A stretch of DNA of 64,000 bases from Flavobacteriales bacterium (GTDB lineage Bacteria > Bacteroidota > Bacteroidia > Flavobacteriales_F > PHOS-HE28): contig JADKFY010000003.1 of the NCBI GenBank assembly GCA_016717305.1, forward strand, positions 62,001 to 126,000. The letters are read 5' to 3'. A model generated the notes under the pieces. It saw only the letters and a list, made by a program, of their open reading frames with translations, was not told the DNA's origin and did no database searches. Position 1 is the first letter of the stretch; every line of letters begins with the position of its first letter. Below are positions 16,996-26,005 of the stretch, one piece after another. Both the position numbers and the translations under genes were made by a program.

Positions 16996-18222
16996 TTACT
17001 GACCGATCTTCAGTTGTTCCACCGCCATATCCACGATCTGTTCGCCGATCGCAAGGCATGCCGTTGCTGCCGGAGATGGTGCGTTGAGCACATGTATGTG
17101 ATCACCACGTCTTTCAATGCGGAAATCATCCACCATGGCACCATCGCGGCCTAGGAGCATTGCGCGTACCCCTGCTCGTCCCGGTTCAATATCCTCCATG
17201 GTCAGTGATGGGATCAAGGTGCAAAGGGTCTTCAGGAAAAGGCGCTTGCTGAATGCCCTTCTGTATTCATTGATCCCGTAGCTCATGTTCTTCATGAAGA
17301 GCTTCCAGGTACCGCCGTACGAAAGGGCATCCAGAGTGTCCTTCATATCGAAGTCGGTCTTGCCGTAGCCTTCGCGTTTGAAAGTGAACACCGCGTTCGG
17401 GCCGCATTCGATGCTACCATCGGTCATGCGTGTGAAATGGACACCGAGGAAGGGGAAACGGGGATCCGGAACAGGGTAGATGAGGTGCTTCACTTTGTGT
17501 TTTCCCGCAGGGGTGAGATCGTAATAATCGCCTCGGAACCCAACGATCCGTTCCTTGACCTCTGCCCCGTCCTTCTTGGCCAAACGATCACTTTGCAACC
17601 CTCCGCAGAAGATCGCATAGCGTGTATTGTAAGTCGCTTTCGAGGTACGCACGATGCTCACTTCGCCTTGTTGTTCAACGCCCAGGAACTCCTCGTTCAA
17701 ATTGACGCTGCTATGCGAGTTTATGCCCAAAGCGATCTCAGCCATCTTCTCCGTGGCACCTCGGAAATCGATGATCCCGGTACACCCCACGCGCACTCCT
17801 TCGATCCCGACACAGAACGGTTCTATCTCCTTGATCTGCGCTGCAGAGACCCGTTCCATATCCTCAATGCCGTTGGCCATCCCCGTTGAAAAGATCTTTT
17901 CCAATCGGGGCAATTCCTCGGCCTTTGTGGCCACTATCAGCTTGCCACAGATATCGTGTTTGATCCTATGGTCCTTGGCGAATGCTACCAATTCCCTCCT
18001 TCCCTTCACGCAATTGCGTGCCTTGGAACTGCCGGGCTTGTAGTAGATCCCACTGTGGATCACACCGCTGTTATGTCCTGTCTGGTGATCGGCGAGGGCC
18101 TTCTCTTTCTCCAATAATAGCAAGCGCAGCTTGGGAAAACGGGTCTGTAACTTGTACATGGTCGCAGCACCAACGATGCCACCACCAACGATCACGACAT
18201 CCCAGTTCTTTAGATTCTCCAT
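16996..18222 (-). CDS. lhgO: L-2-hydroxyglutarate oxidase
   Basis: This FAD enzyme of the D-amino-acid-oxidase-like family oxidises L-2-hydroxyglutarate to 2-oxoglutarate, a metabolite-repair and lysine-degradation step at the inner membrane. The 408-residue protein shows the dinucleotide-binding GGGIVGAATMYKL near residue 13, the family-typical HQTGHNSGVIHSGIYYKPGS, GFRGDYYDLTP and the C-terminal NAPSPAATACLAIGE. A TAATTTCG box lies 20 bases upstream. The gene stands alone between convergent and co-directional neighbours. Assignment is confident from the HNSGVIHSG and NAPSPAAT signatures. Confidence 0.92.
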   Translation of the reverse strand: MENLKNWDVVIVGGGIVGAATMYKLQTRFPKLRLLLLEKEKALADHQTGHNSGVIHSGIYYKPGSSKARNCVKGRRELVAFAKDHRIKHDICGKLIVATKAEELPRLEKIFSTGMANGIEDMERVSAAQIKEIEPFCVGIEGVRVGCTGIIDFRGATEKMAEIALGINSHSSVNLNEEFLGVEQQGEVSIVRTSKATYNTRYAIFCGGLQSDRLAKKDGAEVKERIVGFRGDYYDLTPAGKHKVKHLIYPVPDPRFPFLGVHFTRMTDGSIECGPNAVFTFKREGYGKTDFDMKDTLDALSYGGTWKLFMKNMSYGINEYRRAFSKRLFLKTLCTLIPSLTMEDIEPGRAGVRAMLLGRDGAMVDDFRIERRGDHIHVLNAPSPAATACLAIGEQIVDMAVEQLKIGQ

Positions 18223-18241
18223 GTTTGGTCGCTGACCAGCG

Positions 18242-18249
18242 CGAAATTA
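18242..18249 (-). promoter_or_regulatory. Candidate -7 box (TAATTTCG on the minus strand) before lhgO
   Basis: Read on the minus strand this is TAATTTCG, of the TAnnTTCG form, 20 bases before the lhgO start codon. Confidence 0.4.
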
Positions 18250-18257
18250 ATGTTAGG

Positions 18258-18367
18258 GGTTGAGAGGTTGAGGCGGTTGAGAAGTTGAATGCGCGCAACT
18301 GCCAACCATTCAACCATGCCATCGGCAGGCAAGCCCTCAACTTCATCAACCTTTTCAACCCTCAACC
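18258..18367. repeat. GTTGA-rich long inverted repeat
   Basis: The left arm (18258-18289) consists of repeated GGTTGAG/GTTGA units and the right arm (18336-18367) of CTCAACC/TCAACC units. They form an imperfect hairpin of about 30 base pairs between two minus-strand genes. It may terminate the upstream MFS transcript or be an unstable heptamer-type repeat. Confidence 0.5.
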
Positions 18368-19689
18368 TATGAACTCTTCAACTCAACCTCCTCATTCGGC
18401 ACCATAAAGAGCAGCACCAATCCCACCACGAAGAAACTCCCGATGATCACCACGGTATTGCGAAGGTCTCCTGTCAGTTGGAAGACCAGGCCGTAGGCGA
18501 AGGTGCCGAGTACCGTGCTCATGTAAAAGCTCACATCGTAGAATGCGAAGTACGAAGCATGGTCAATGGTATCGGGCAGGAACTTGGAATACGTGCTTCG
18601 CGAAAGTGCTTGGCTCCCACCCATAACGAGACCGACACCACAGGCCAGAAGGTAGAATTCGCTGGCCCAATGCACCATATATGCCCCAACGCACAGCAAG
18701 ATCCAAACAGAACAGCCGATCATAAGAGCACGCACGTTCCCGAAAAGCTTGCTCAACTTCACGAACAAGAAGGCACCAACAGCCGCGACCAATTGTATGA
18801 GCAGGATGCTGATGATCAGACTCGCATCGCTGATCGGTCCTGCCACACCATTGGCATCCATTTCCTGCACCTCTACCTTAGCGTATGTAACGGCCAGGTA
18901 CATCACGGTCTGGATCCCCATGTTCAGGACGAAGAAGGCCATGAGGAAACTGTTCAGCCTGCGGGTACTTTGCAGTTCCTTCCACACTTTACGTAGCTCG
19001 CGATAGCCGTTCGCCACAACATTTCCAGTGGGCTTTCGGCCGTATGGATTGTCCGGTAGAACACGGAATGCAAATTGAGCGAATCCAGCCCACCAGATCC
19101 CAACCGTAATGAACGTGATCCGGGCTGGCAGGCCGTCCTTGTCCGGTATCCCGAACCACTGCGGCTTCATCACCATCATGAGGTTGATGATCAACAACAG
19201 CACGCTACCCAAGTAGCCCATCGTGTAGCCACGTGCACTTATACGGTCATGGTCCTCCCGTTCGGCGATCTCGGGTAGGAATGCATCGTAGAAGATCAAC
19301 GAGCCGCTGAAGCCAATGCATGCAAGCATGACCAGAGCAAGGCCGATCCACAGGTTCTCAAGCCCGAAAAAGAAAAGTCCCGCGCAGCTGATGGAACCCA
19401 AGTAGCAGAAAGCCTTTAGGAATTTCTTCTTCTGTCCGGTGTGGTCGGCAATACCGCTAAGGATCGGCGAAATGATGGCGACCAATAGGAAGCCGGCGGA
19501 TAAGGCGTACGAGTAAAGGGATTGAGCAGGCAGGCCATACCTCTCCAGCACAAGATCATTCCCTTCTACAATGGTGATCGCGGCGTAGAAGATCGGGAAG
19601 ACCGCCGAGGTGATCGTTAGCGAGTAGACCGAATTGGCCCAATCGTACATCGTCCAACCACGTATCAACCGTGGGTCGCCCTTTTGCAT
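18367..19689 (-). CDS. MFS transporter, UMF1/Atg22-like
   Basis: The 440-residue inner-membrane carrier has about 12 helices. The N-terminal signature GWTMYDWANSVYSLTI and FYDAFLPEIA in the middle are typical of the UMF1 (Atg22-related) branch of the major facilitator superfamily. Its substrates in bacteria are mostly undefined; amino acid efflux is known for the yeast vacuolar member. The ATG at 19689 gives MQKGDPRLIRGWTMYDWANS, matching the family start, and a TACCTTCC box lies 6 bases further upstream. Upstream codons in the longer frame run through a GC-rich intergenic repeat and are not coding. Confidence 0.85.
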   Translation of the reverse strand: MQKGDPRLIRGWTMYDWANSVYSLTITSAVFPIFYAAITIVEGNDLVLERYGLPAQSLYSYALSAGFLLVAIISPILSGIADHTGQKKKFLKAFCYLGSISCAGLFFFGLENLWIGLALVMLACIGFSGSLIFYDAFLPEIAEREDHDRISARGYTMGYLGSVLLLIINLMMVMKPQWFGIPDKDGLPARITFITVGIWWAGFAQFAFRVLPDNPYGRKPTGNVVANGYRELRKVWKELQSTRRLNSFLMAFFVLNMGIQTVMYLAVTYAKVEVQEMDANGVAGPISDASLIISILLIQLVAAVGAFLFVKLSKLFGNVRALMIGCSVWILLCVGAYMVHWASEFYLLACGVGLVMGGSQALSRSTYSKFLPDTIDHASYFAFYDVSFYMSTVLGTFAYGLVFQLTGDLRNTVVIIGSFFVVGLVLLFMVPNEEVELKSS

Positions 19690-19894
19690 GGGGCGGAAGG
19701 TATGGAGGATCACTTCACATGCGATCGTCCTCAGGGCGTAGGACCCGGGCGAAGGGAGGCTCCTCGACCGGCGGTTCTTGCCGAACATTGCCGAGGCTCG
19801 CCGGGTAGCTGCGGGAAAGCCGGAGGAATGTCGTCCGCGGAGGTACGTTCGTCACCGTTGGGACTCTGAACAATGAACCGTAAACTACCGGACG
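19690..19894. repeat. GC-rich intergenic repeat, related to the 16.8-kb copies
   Basis: Around 19727-19775 the sequence carries CGATCGTCCTCAGGGCG followed by CGGGCGAAGGGAGGCTCC. This parallels the CGATCGTCACTCCGGGC + GGAGGCT arrangement at 16761-16837. The rest is GC-rich with no gene. It separates an MFS gene from the end of an OmpA-family gene. Confidence 0.5.
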
Positions 19895-21061
19895 TCACAC
19901 CAGACGACTGAAGGCACCCACCCGGCGGTTCTGCATACCGAGGTCCGTACCGGTATCGTCCACAGGAGTATCCCCTGCTTTGGACTCAACTATGATCCGG
20001 GTTGTATCGATACCGGATTCCACGAGCGCATCGCGCAAGACTTCGGCCCTTTCCTTGCCCAGAACGAGCAGATCTGGGCGCACGCGGGTACGCTCCATTT
20101 CAGTGGCGTCCATATGGCCGATCAACTTCACTTTCAAGGTCAGGTCAGCTTTAAGGATCTCCACCATATCGTTCAACCGGGATTCCATGGCAACGTCGAT
20201 CCCTCTTTGGAAACGCTTGAAGTAGAAGGTTTGACGATCCAATTTGTCGGTAGGCTTCAAGTTGGGATTATTCGCTTCTTTAGCGCTGAAGATGTATTCA
20301 CTTTCGGCGTTGTCCAGCTGCTCACAGGAACACTCTCCCCGGTTCTTGATCGGATACACTTCCACATTATCGATGTAGTAATATGCACTGAAGACCTGTT
20401 GGCGTGTTTCGCCACGCGGGCGTTTCACCTTGGAATTCGCTGTCTTTTCGTTCGCTGAGAAATTACCGATGGTGAGGAACTGTTCAAAGCCATCGGCCTT
20501 GTATGCGCCACACACTCCTTGCCAACTGAATACATCATCATAGATCTTTGTGCGTAGCTGCGGCACCTTCACTTCGTAGGTCAAGCTTGCTGCATCCTCT
20601 TGTTCAATGCGCTGTTTGCCGAAGTACGCACCAAATTCCCCGGTGGCATACTTGCTCAAGTCACCAAGGTTCACATAAAAGCTCACGCAATAAAGTGAAT
20701 CCTTCTTCATCGGCTTGGCCAATTTGGATTGGAGGTACGAGCGAGGTTCCTTGTTACCATAGCTCCACCAACGGACCCCGGCGTAGTTGATCCCGCTCAG
20801 GGCGCTTTGTTCACCAGCAAAGTTTTTCGGCACGGAGATCCCCGTTTCATTCGTGGCATCTTCACTGAACAGATCCGCCTTCTGCTTGGTTGCCGAGCCC
20901 CAGCCGGTTGCGTATTCAATGCCTCCAGTGCGCTTCAATTTCTTCCCTTCCACGGTCTCGAAATCGCCATTGCTTACCCAGTTGCGATCGTGATCGATAA
21001 GTTGGGCTTGGGTGGCGGTACTTAGGAAGGCGAGTGAACAAAGGAGTAAGGTCCGGGTCAT
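19895..21061 (-). CDS. OmpA-family outer-membrane protein
   Basis: The 388-residue secreted protein has a signal peptide (MTRTLLLCSLAFLSTATQAQ). Its N-terminal two thirds look like a galactose-binding-like or carbohydrate-binding beta-sandwich (NWVSNGDFETVEGKKL, YYIDNVEVYPI). The C-terminal OmpA-like domain would bind peptidoglycan (LKVKLIGHMDATEMERTRV, LGKERAEVLRDALVESGIDTTRI, NRRV). A CSCE cysteine pair links the domains. It probably tethers the envelope or binds surface glycans. The start at 21061 is set by the signal peptide; earlier in-frame starts give an unlikely N-terminus. The gene lies between the MFS and aconitase genes on the same strand, each separated by more than 100 bases. Confidence 0.82.
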   Translation of the reverse strand: MTRTLLLCSLAFLSTATQAQLIDHDRNWVSNGDFETVEGKKLKRTGGIEYATGWGSATKQKADLFSEDATNETGISVPKNFAGEQSALSGINYAGVRWWSYGNKEPRSYLQSKLAKPMKKDSLYCVSFYVNLGDLSKYATGEFGAYFGKQRIEQEDAASLTYEVKVPQLRTKIYDDVFSWQGVCGAYKADGFEQFLTIGNFSANEKTANSKVKRPRGETRQQVFSAYYYIDNVEVYPIKNRGECSCEQLDNAESEYIFSAKEANNPNLKPTDKLDRQTFYFKRFQRGIDVAMESRLNDMVEILKADLTLKVKLIGHMDATEMERTRVRPDLLVLGKERAEVLRDALVESGIDTTRIIVESKAGDTPVDDTGTDLGMQNRRVGAFSRLV

Positions 21062-21192
21062 GGGTGGTGTGTTTCGTAGAGCGTCGTAAGCTGGATCGAT
21101 CAGTTCTGGCGGTCGGGCAAGATAGATGAACGGTGCCAAAGGCCAATATCCATGCCACCGTTGAGAATTGCGGCGAACAAGGCTCAATTCCG

Positions 21193-23466
21193 CTATCCCT
21201 TCTGTGCCTCGCGAATAATGTTCAGTGCGCTGCCGGCCTTGAACCAACCGATCTGCGCTTCGTTATAGGTCTGGTTGCACATGATGGTATCGCTGGAACC
21301 GTCCTTGTGCTTGAAGACCAAGGTGAGCGGCTTGTTAGGGGCAAAGGAAGTAAGGTCCGTAAAGTCGATGCGATCATCCTCTTGGATCTTGTCGTAATCC
21401 GCCTCGTTGACGAAGGTGAGGGCGAGCATGCCCTGCTTCTTCAAATTGGTCTCGTGGATACGGGCGAAGCTCTTCACCAAAACGGCACTGACACCGAGAA
21501 AGCGCGGTTGCATGGCCGCATGTTCGCGGCTGGAGCCCTCGCCGTAATTGTGGTCGCCAACGATGATGCTCGGTTGGCCTTTTGTTTTGTAGTCGCGCTG
21601 CATTGCAGGCACCGCACCGTATTCACCGGTAAGCTGGTTCTTCACCTTATCGGTTTCTCCATTGAACGCATTGGTGGCACCGATCAACGTGTTGTTGCTG
21701 ATGTTGTCCAAATGACCGCGGTAGCGCAGCCATGGGCCGGCCATGCTGATGTGGTCGGTGGTGCACTTGCCTTTCGCCTTGATCAACACCACGGCATCGG
21801 TGATGTTCTTACCGTTCCATGCAGCGAACGGCTCCAGCAACTGGAGGCGCTCACTGTCCGGCTTTACGATCACTTCAACGGAAGCACCGTCCGATGCTGG
21901 CGCTTTGAAACCGGCATCCTTCACATCAAAACCTTGTGGCGGAAGTTCCAACCCCTTCGGCTCGTCCAATTTCACTTTCACTCCTTCCTCGTTCACCAAT
22001 TCGTCGGTCAGCGGGTTGAAGGAAAGTCTACCGGCAATGGCCATGGCCGTTACGATCTCCGGTCCGGCGACGAAAGCATGCGTGTTCGGATTGCCATCGT
22101 TGCGCTTGGCGAAGTTGCGGTTGAAGCTGGTGATGATGGAATTCTTCCGGTTGGGGTCGTTCGTATGCCGCGCCCACTGGCCGATGCAGGGTCCACATGC
22201 GTTCGCGAGCACCACACCGCCCATTTTATCAAAGGTTTCCAAAATTCCATCACGCTCTGCGGTGTAGCGCACCTGTTCGCTGCCCGGTGTAATCGTGAAT
22301 TCGCTCTTCACTTTCAACTTCTTGTCCACAGCTTGTTGGGCGATGGATGCACTGCGGGTTAGGTCTTCGTAGCTGCTATTGGTGCAAGATCCGATCAAAC
22401 CGACCTCCAACTCTTCGGGCCAGTTGTTCTCCTTTACCGCAGCGGCGAATTTGCTGATCGGCCATGCGAGATCAGGAGTGAATGGACCGTTCACATGCGG
22501 CTCCAAGGTGTTCAGGTCCAGTTCGATCACTTGGTCGAAATACTTCTCGGGATCCGCATAAACTTCGGGGTCCCCGTTCAAGTGTTCGGCAACTTTATCC
22601 GCCATGTCGGCGAGTTCTGTACGGCCTGTCCCCTTCAAGTAGCGACGCATACTGTCATCGTAGCCGAAGGTGCTCGTTGTTGCACCGATCTCCGCACCCA
22701 TGTTGCAGATGGTTCCTTTGCCTGTGCAGCTCAGGCTCTCGGCACCCGGACCGAAATACTCAACGATCGCACCTGTTCCGCCCTTCACCGTAAGTATACC
22801 GGCCACCTTCAGGATCACGTCCTTGGAAGAAGCCCATCCGCTCAATTTACCGGTGAGCTTCACACCGATGATCTTGGGCCATTTCAGTTCCCAGGCGAGG
22901 CCGCTCATCACGTCACAGGCATCAGCACCGCCCACACCAATGGCCACCATGCCCAAACCGCCGGCATTCACGGTATGACTGTCGGTGCCGATCATAAGTC
23001 CACCAGGAAACGCGTACTGCTCAAGCACTACTTGGTGAATGATCCCTGCACCCGGTTTCCAAAAGCCGATGCCGTATTTGTTGCTGATGCTCTCAAGGAA
23101 ATTGAATACTTCGTTGCTCTTCAACAATGCTTCTTTCAGGTCCTCTTTTGCACCAACTCGGGCTTGGATCAAGTGATCGCAATGGACCGTACTGGGGACG
23201 GCCACTTGCTTACGGCCGGTGGTCTTGAACTGCAACAAGGCCATTTGGGCCGTGGCATCCTGCATGGCCACGCGGTCCGGTGCGAAATCGACATAATCCT
23301 TTCCCCTGCCGAATACCGTGTTCGCCTCGCCATCCCACAAATGGGTGTACAGGATCTTCTCGGTAAGGGTGAGCGGCTTGCCAACGGCCTTGCGGGCAGC
23401 AGCAACACGTGCGGGATAGCGGTCATATACCGCTTGGATCATATCGAGATCGAAAATTTGGGCCAT
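21193..23466 (-). CDS. acn: Aconitate hydratase (mitochondrial-type)
   Basis: Aconitase isomerises citrate to isocitrate in the TCA cycle; isocitrate dehydrogenase is encoded 9 kb away in this window. The 757-residue protein is of the mitochondrial-like class common in Bacteroidota. It shows the iron-sulfur cluster ligand motifs GSCTNSSYED and NACGPCIGQW, the substrate segment GTDSHTVNAGGLG and the C-terminal swivel domain with YGEGSSREHAAMQPR. The start (ATG at 23466) gives MAQIFDLDMIQAVYDRY; a perfect -7 box lies 24 bases upstream. The preceding in-frame codons are non-coding. Confidence 0.95.
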   Translation of the reverse strand: MAQIFDLDMIQAVYDRYPARVAAARKAVGKPLTLTEKILYTHLWDGEANTVFGRGKDYVDFAPDRVAMQDATAQMALLQFKTTGRKQVAVPSTVHCDHLIQARVGAKEDLKEALLKSNEVFNFLESISNKYGIGFWKPGAGIIHQVVLEQYAFPGGLMIGTDSHTVNAGGLGMVAIGVGGADACDVMSGLAWELKWPKIIGVKLTGKLSGWASSKDVILKVAGILTVKGGTGAIVEYFGPGAESLSCTGKGTICNMGAEIGATTSTFGYDDSMRRYLKGTGRTELADMADKVAEHLNGDPEVYADPEKYFDQVIELDLNTLEPHVNGPFTPDLAWPISKFAAAVKENNWPEELEVGLIGSCTNSSYEDLTRSASIAQQAVDKKLKVKSEFTITPGSEQVRYTAERDGILETFDKMGGVVLANACGPCIGQWARHTNDPNRKNSIITSFNRNFAKRNDGNPNTHAFVAGPEIVTAMAIAGRLSFNPLTDELVNEEGVKVKLDEPKGLELPPQGFDVKDAGFKAPASDGASVEVIVKPDSERLQLLEPFAAWNGKNITDAVVLIKAKGKCTTDHISMAGPWLRYRGHLDNISNNTLIGATNAFNGETDKVKNQLTGEYGAVPAMQRDYKTKGQPSIIVGDHNYGEGSSREHAAMQPRFLGVSAVLVKSFARIHETNLKKQGMLALTFVNEADYDKIQEDDRIDFTDLTSFAPNKPLTLVFKHKDGSSDTIMCNQTYNEAQIGWFKAGSALNIIREAQKG

Positions 23467-23490
23467 GTTGAAGGATACGGTTTGGGGCCG

Positions 23491-23498
23491 CAAAGGTA
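23491..23498 (-). promoter_or_regulatory. Promoter -7 box (TACCTTTG on the minus strand) before aconitase
   Basis: The minus-strand sequence TACCTTTG is a perfect TAnnTTTG match 24 bases before the aconitase start. Confidence 0.6.
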
Positions 23499-23576
23499 AG
23501 GTTGTGCGCGGAGTGATGCAGTAGCCGTGGAAAGGCCCCAATGTTTCTTCAAAATAAAAGGTAAGCCGTGGACTTT

Positions 23577-23633
23577 AATGGACGAAAATAGACTGGTATT
23601 GGCTGATGCCTTCCCTGTCCATTTTCGTCCATT
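23577..23633. repeat. Perfect 13-bp inverted repeat
   Basis: AATGGACGAAAAT (23577-23589) pairs perfectly with ATTTTCGTCCATT (23621-23633) across a 31-base loop. It lies between the aconitase promoter and the stop of the MbnP-like gene. It resembles the stem at 36880-36937 and could terminate the MbnP transcript. Confidence 0.6.
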
Positions 23634-23701
23634 TCTTCACCCCAAAGCAAAACGAGCGAACCGTTTCCGATCCGCCCGTTGTATTCAGAAAGGATCAACG
23701 G

Positions 23702-24466
23702 TCAGTCTTCGATCGAGGCGGCCAGACTGTCCATCGCCATAACGTTCAGTGCTCCTTCCCCGTGGGCGGTCGGGTTGCCCAAGAGATCCATATTGCTCAA
23801 CAAGGTGGCCACATCCACATTCACCTGAATGGTGAGCGGGGAGCCGGCAACGACTTCCTGATGCACGTGCGCGTGGGTATCGCGAACGAGTGCATCACCC
23901 ACGCAATGGTATGCGAAAGTTGAGTCAACTCCCACCTCGTATGAACCGTTGTTGTCCATGTCCACATACCCTTCCATTCGCAGGAATTTACGGACACTGG
24001 TCCACGACCACATCATTTCGGCCACGTTCAATGGGTATGGCTCTACTGTGGGGTCACTGTGGTTGTCATCATAATCCAGACCCAGCTGGATGTGTGCTTC
24101 GTGAACATGGGCAGGTGAGCTCATGGACCCTAAGGAGAACAGATTATCAGAAGGACTGGCAGCGGCGTTCACCAGCATTTTTGAATTGGGGAATTCGGCC
24201 ACTTGCACATCGACATCATTGGTCAGTTCAATGTGCGAGGCATAGAACCGCAGGTCGGTGAACCGAATGTTGTTGCCCTCCATATCGAAGTAGGTTTCTG
24301 CCATATCGAAAGCAGAACCGAAGTGAAGGAAGTTGAATTGGACCTTTACTTCCGAAGTGTTAGCGGCAGGTGTCGGTGGTGTGGGTTCCACAGGGTCCTT
24401 TTTACAGGCAACGAAAAGCGCGGAACTGGTGGCCAATAAGGCCAGGGTAACTGTTAGTTTGTTCAT
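23702..24466 (-). CDS. MbnP-like lipoprotein
   Basis: This is a 254-residue lipoprotein (lipobox FVAC, Cys21, followed by KKD). The body matches the MbnP family, first named for a copper-bound periplasmic protein next to methanobactin genes: FNFLHFGSAF, FTDLRFYASHIEL, HVHEAHIQLGLDYD, MMWSWTSVRKFLRMEG and the His-rich THAHVHQEV. Many His and Asp residues could bind metal. It is the last gene of a three-gene set with an outer-membrane protein and a small Cys-containing protein upstream. Copper handling is inferred from family and context. Confidence 0.75.
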   Translation of the reverse strand: MNKLTVTLALLATSSALFVACKKDPVEPTPPTPAANTSEVKVQFNFLHFGSAFDMAETYFDMEGNNIRFTDLRFYASHIELTNDVDVQVAEFPNSKMLVNAAASPSDNLFSLGSMSSPAHVHEAHIQLGLDYDDNHSDPTVEPYPLNVAEMMWSWTSVRKFLRMEGYVDMDNNGSYEVGVDSTFAYHCVGDALVRDTHAHVHQEVVAGSPLTIQVNVDVATLLSNMDLLGNPTAHGEGALNVMAMDSLAASIED

Positions 24467-24474
24467 GTTCGGTT

Positions 24475-25431
24475 TTAGGACTTGATGAGGTTGTACGTGA
24501 TACCTGCTACAAAACGTTCGCGGTTGGGCACCATCAGCGTTCCCAGATCATGCAACACTGCATATTGGAAGTTGGCTGAAATGCCCCAGCTGCGCCACCA
24601 CACGCGGGTTCCCACGTGGGCGAACAGGGTTGAACTGCCGGTACCATCAAGGCTTTCGCCGTTGCTGGCATCCATGCCGTACAGTTCGTGATAGGCGCCC
24701 AAGGAGGGGGCGAATTTCCAGTTCTCACCGAAGTTGAACTGGTGGAAATACTCTGCAGTGGTACTCAGGCCATGCCCCAGCCGTGCGCTATTGGAGTTCA
24801 CGGTATTGTACCGGCCGATCATGGATATGCCGAGACCGTTCTTCCGGAAACGCATCTTGTATTCCAAGGAGGCAAGCGCATCCCATGTTCCGGTACCGGG
24901 TTGCAGGTCCATGGGCACTTCGGCGTTGTTGTACAGGGCCTTTGTAGTTCCCAGCGGCACTTTCGCACCGGCACCGACCATGAATCGGTGGACCACACGA
25001 TCATCCGTCGAATTGGACTTGGTATTCGCCACCAGGTACCGTGCAATGAACAGCGGGTCGCCCAAGCCGTAAACATCGCTTCGAGCAAAACCGTCAGTCG
25101 CTTGATAGTTGTTCACCATTGGGACCGAAACCAACACCGCGAAACGATCACTGAACCAAAGGTCAGCGCGGAGTTCCGCCACCTGGTAGAGTTCCTTGTA
25201 GTGAATAGTGCGCGCAACTGTCGGAGTGGCACCATGTCCGCCATGCTTTGGCTGTGCTGTTGGCACACCACCCACCAGCAGGTTGCCTTCGAGGCGGCGG
25301 TACCTGTACATCAACGAGATGGAGCTGGCCCGGTCGTTCGGCTGAATGCCCAAATAAATGCCGCATACATCGCAGCAGTGGCCAACGGTTGAAGCACATA
25401 GCAACAACCATCCGACCAGAAAGGTCTTCAT
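24475..25431 (-). CDS. Outer-membrane transporter-like protein with N-terminal Cys motif
   Basis: The 318-residue protein has a signal peptide ending near GHC, followed by a CCDVCG motif at the mature N-terminus and a beta-barrel of about 12 strands (SISLMYRYRRLEGNLL, ADLWFSDRFAVLVSVPMV, GAGAKVPLGTT, the C-terminal ERFVAGITYNLI). Such barrels commonly accompany MbnP-family lipoproteins in Bacteroidota. The Cys cluster may bind metal. The stop is 8 bases before the MbnP-like start, so they are co-transcribed. Confidence 0.68.
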   Translation of the reverse strand: MKTFLVGWLLLCASTVGHCCDVCGIYLGIQPNDRASSISLMYRYRRLEGNLLVGGVPTAQPKHGGHGATPTVARTIHYKELYQVAELRADLWFSDRFAVLVSVPMVNNYQATDGFARSDVYGLGDPLFIARYLVANTKSNSTDDRVVHRFMVGAGAKVPLGTTKALYNNAEVPMDLQPGTGTWDALASLEYKMRFRKNGLGISMIGRYNTVNSNSARLGHGLSTTAEYFHQFNFGENWKFAPSLGAYHELYGMDASNGESLDGTGSSTLFAHVGTRVWWRSWGISANFQYAVLHDLGTLMVPNRERFVAGITYNLIKS

Positions 25432-25526
25432 AGGGAATTGGATCTATCCTACTTGTTGAAGGAATGGATGTTCAAATGACCGCGTTCATGGCAAGTTCCT
25501 CTTACCAGAAGTCGAGCTGTCTTGAA

Positions 25527-25901
25527 CTACCCTCGAGGCACGTGGTCGTCGGATCGGAAGAAACCGGTCCTTATCGCTGCGTTCACACGTGGAAATATCC
25601 TCTCGGAGCAAGGCAAAAGAAGTATGGCCACCACTGGATCGACCGGTACTTGTGGCTCCAGTCGAACTTGGAGCCGTTCTACCGGCAGTTCTTGAGCAGA
25701 TTCTGATTCGAGCGCCCTAAAACGTTTTGAAAGTTGGCATTCACCGTGGCAGGTCCTCATGGCTTCGACCACATCGCGTTGCACACAGAGCTCCTTTTCG
25801 ATCTGTGCCCGGTGTACGTGGAATTCCACCAGAACAGCCATTGGCGCAAAGAGCATTGCTGTGAACAAGCACAGGACAAGGACCCCCGAGGCGCGGAACA
25901 T
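25527..25901 (-). CDS. Small membrane-anchored protein with ELC...CHGEC motif
   Basis: The 124-residue protein has an N-terminal signal or anchor helix (VLVLCLFTAMLFAPMAVLV). It continues with IEKELCVQRDVVEAMRTCHGECQLSKRF, which resembles the IEKELC-(R/K)-C-G-C-L-K-(R/Q) pattern of small Bacteroidota proteins encoded beside copper-related receptors. Three conserved Cys suggest metal binding. The C-terminal part is low in conservation by eye. It lies 95 bases upstream of the outer-membrane gene on the same strand, so it is probably the first gene of the metal module. Confidence 0.6.
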   Translation of the reverse strand: MFRASGVLVLCLFTAMLFAPMAVLVEFHVHRAQIEKELCVQRDVVEAMRTCHGECQLSKRFRALESESAQELPVERLQVRLEPQVPVDPVVAILLLPCSERIFPRVNAAIRTGFFRSDDHVPRG

Positions 25902-26005
25902 GGGTCAAAAGTAAGCAGTAAGGGTCGTCCGTAACTGACGTTGATCATTTTCTCACCCTACATTCGGCACCACCTCAGCCGAACTACGAAAAGCTTAATT
26001 TACAC

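Noticed and set aside
21133..22362. 409-codon plus-strand frame
   Set aside because: It is antisense to aconitase, which has all cluster-ligand motifs.
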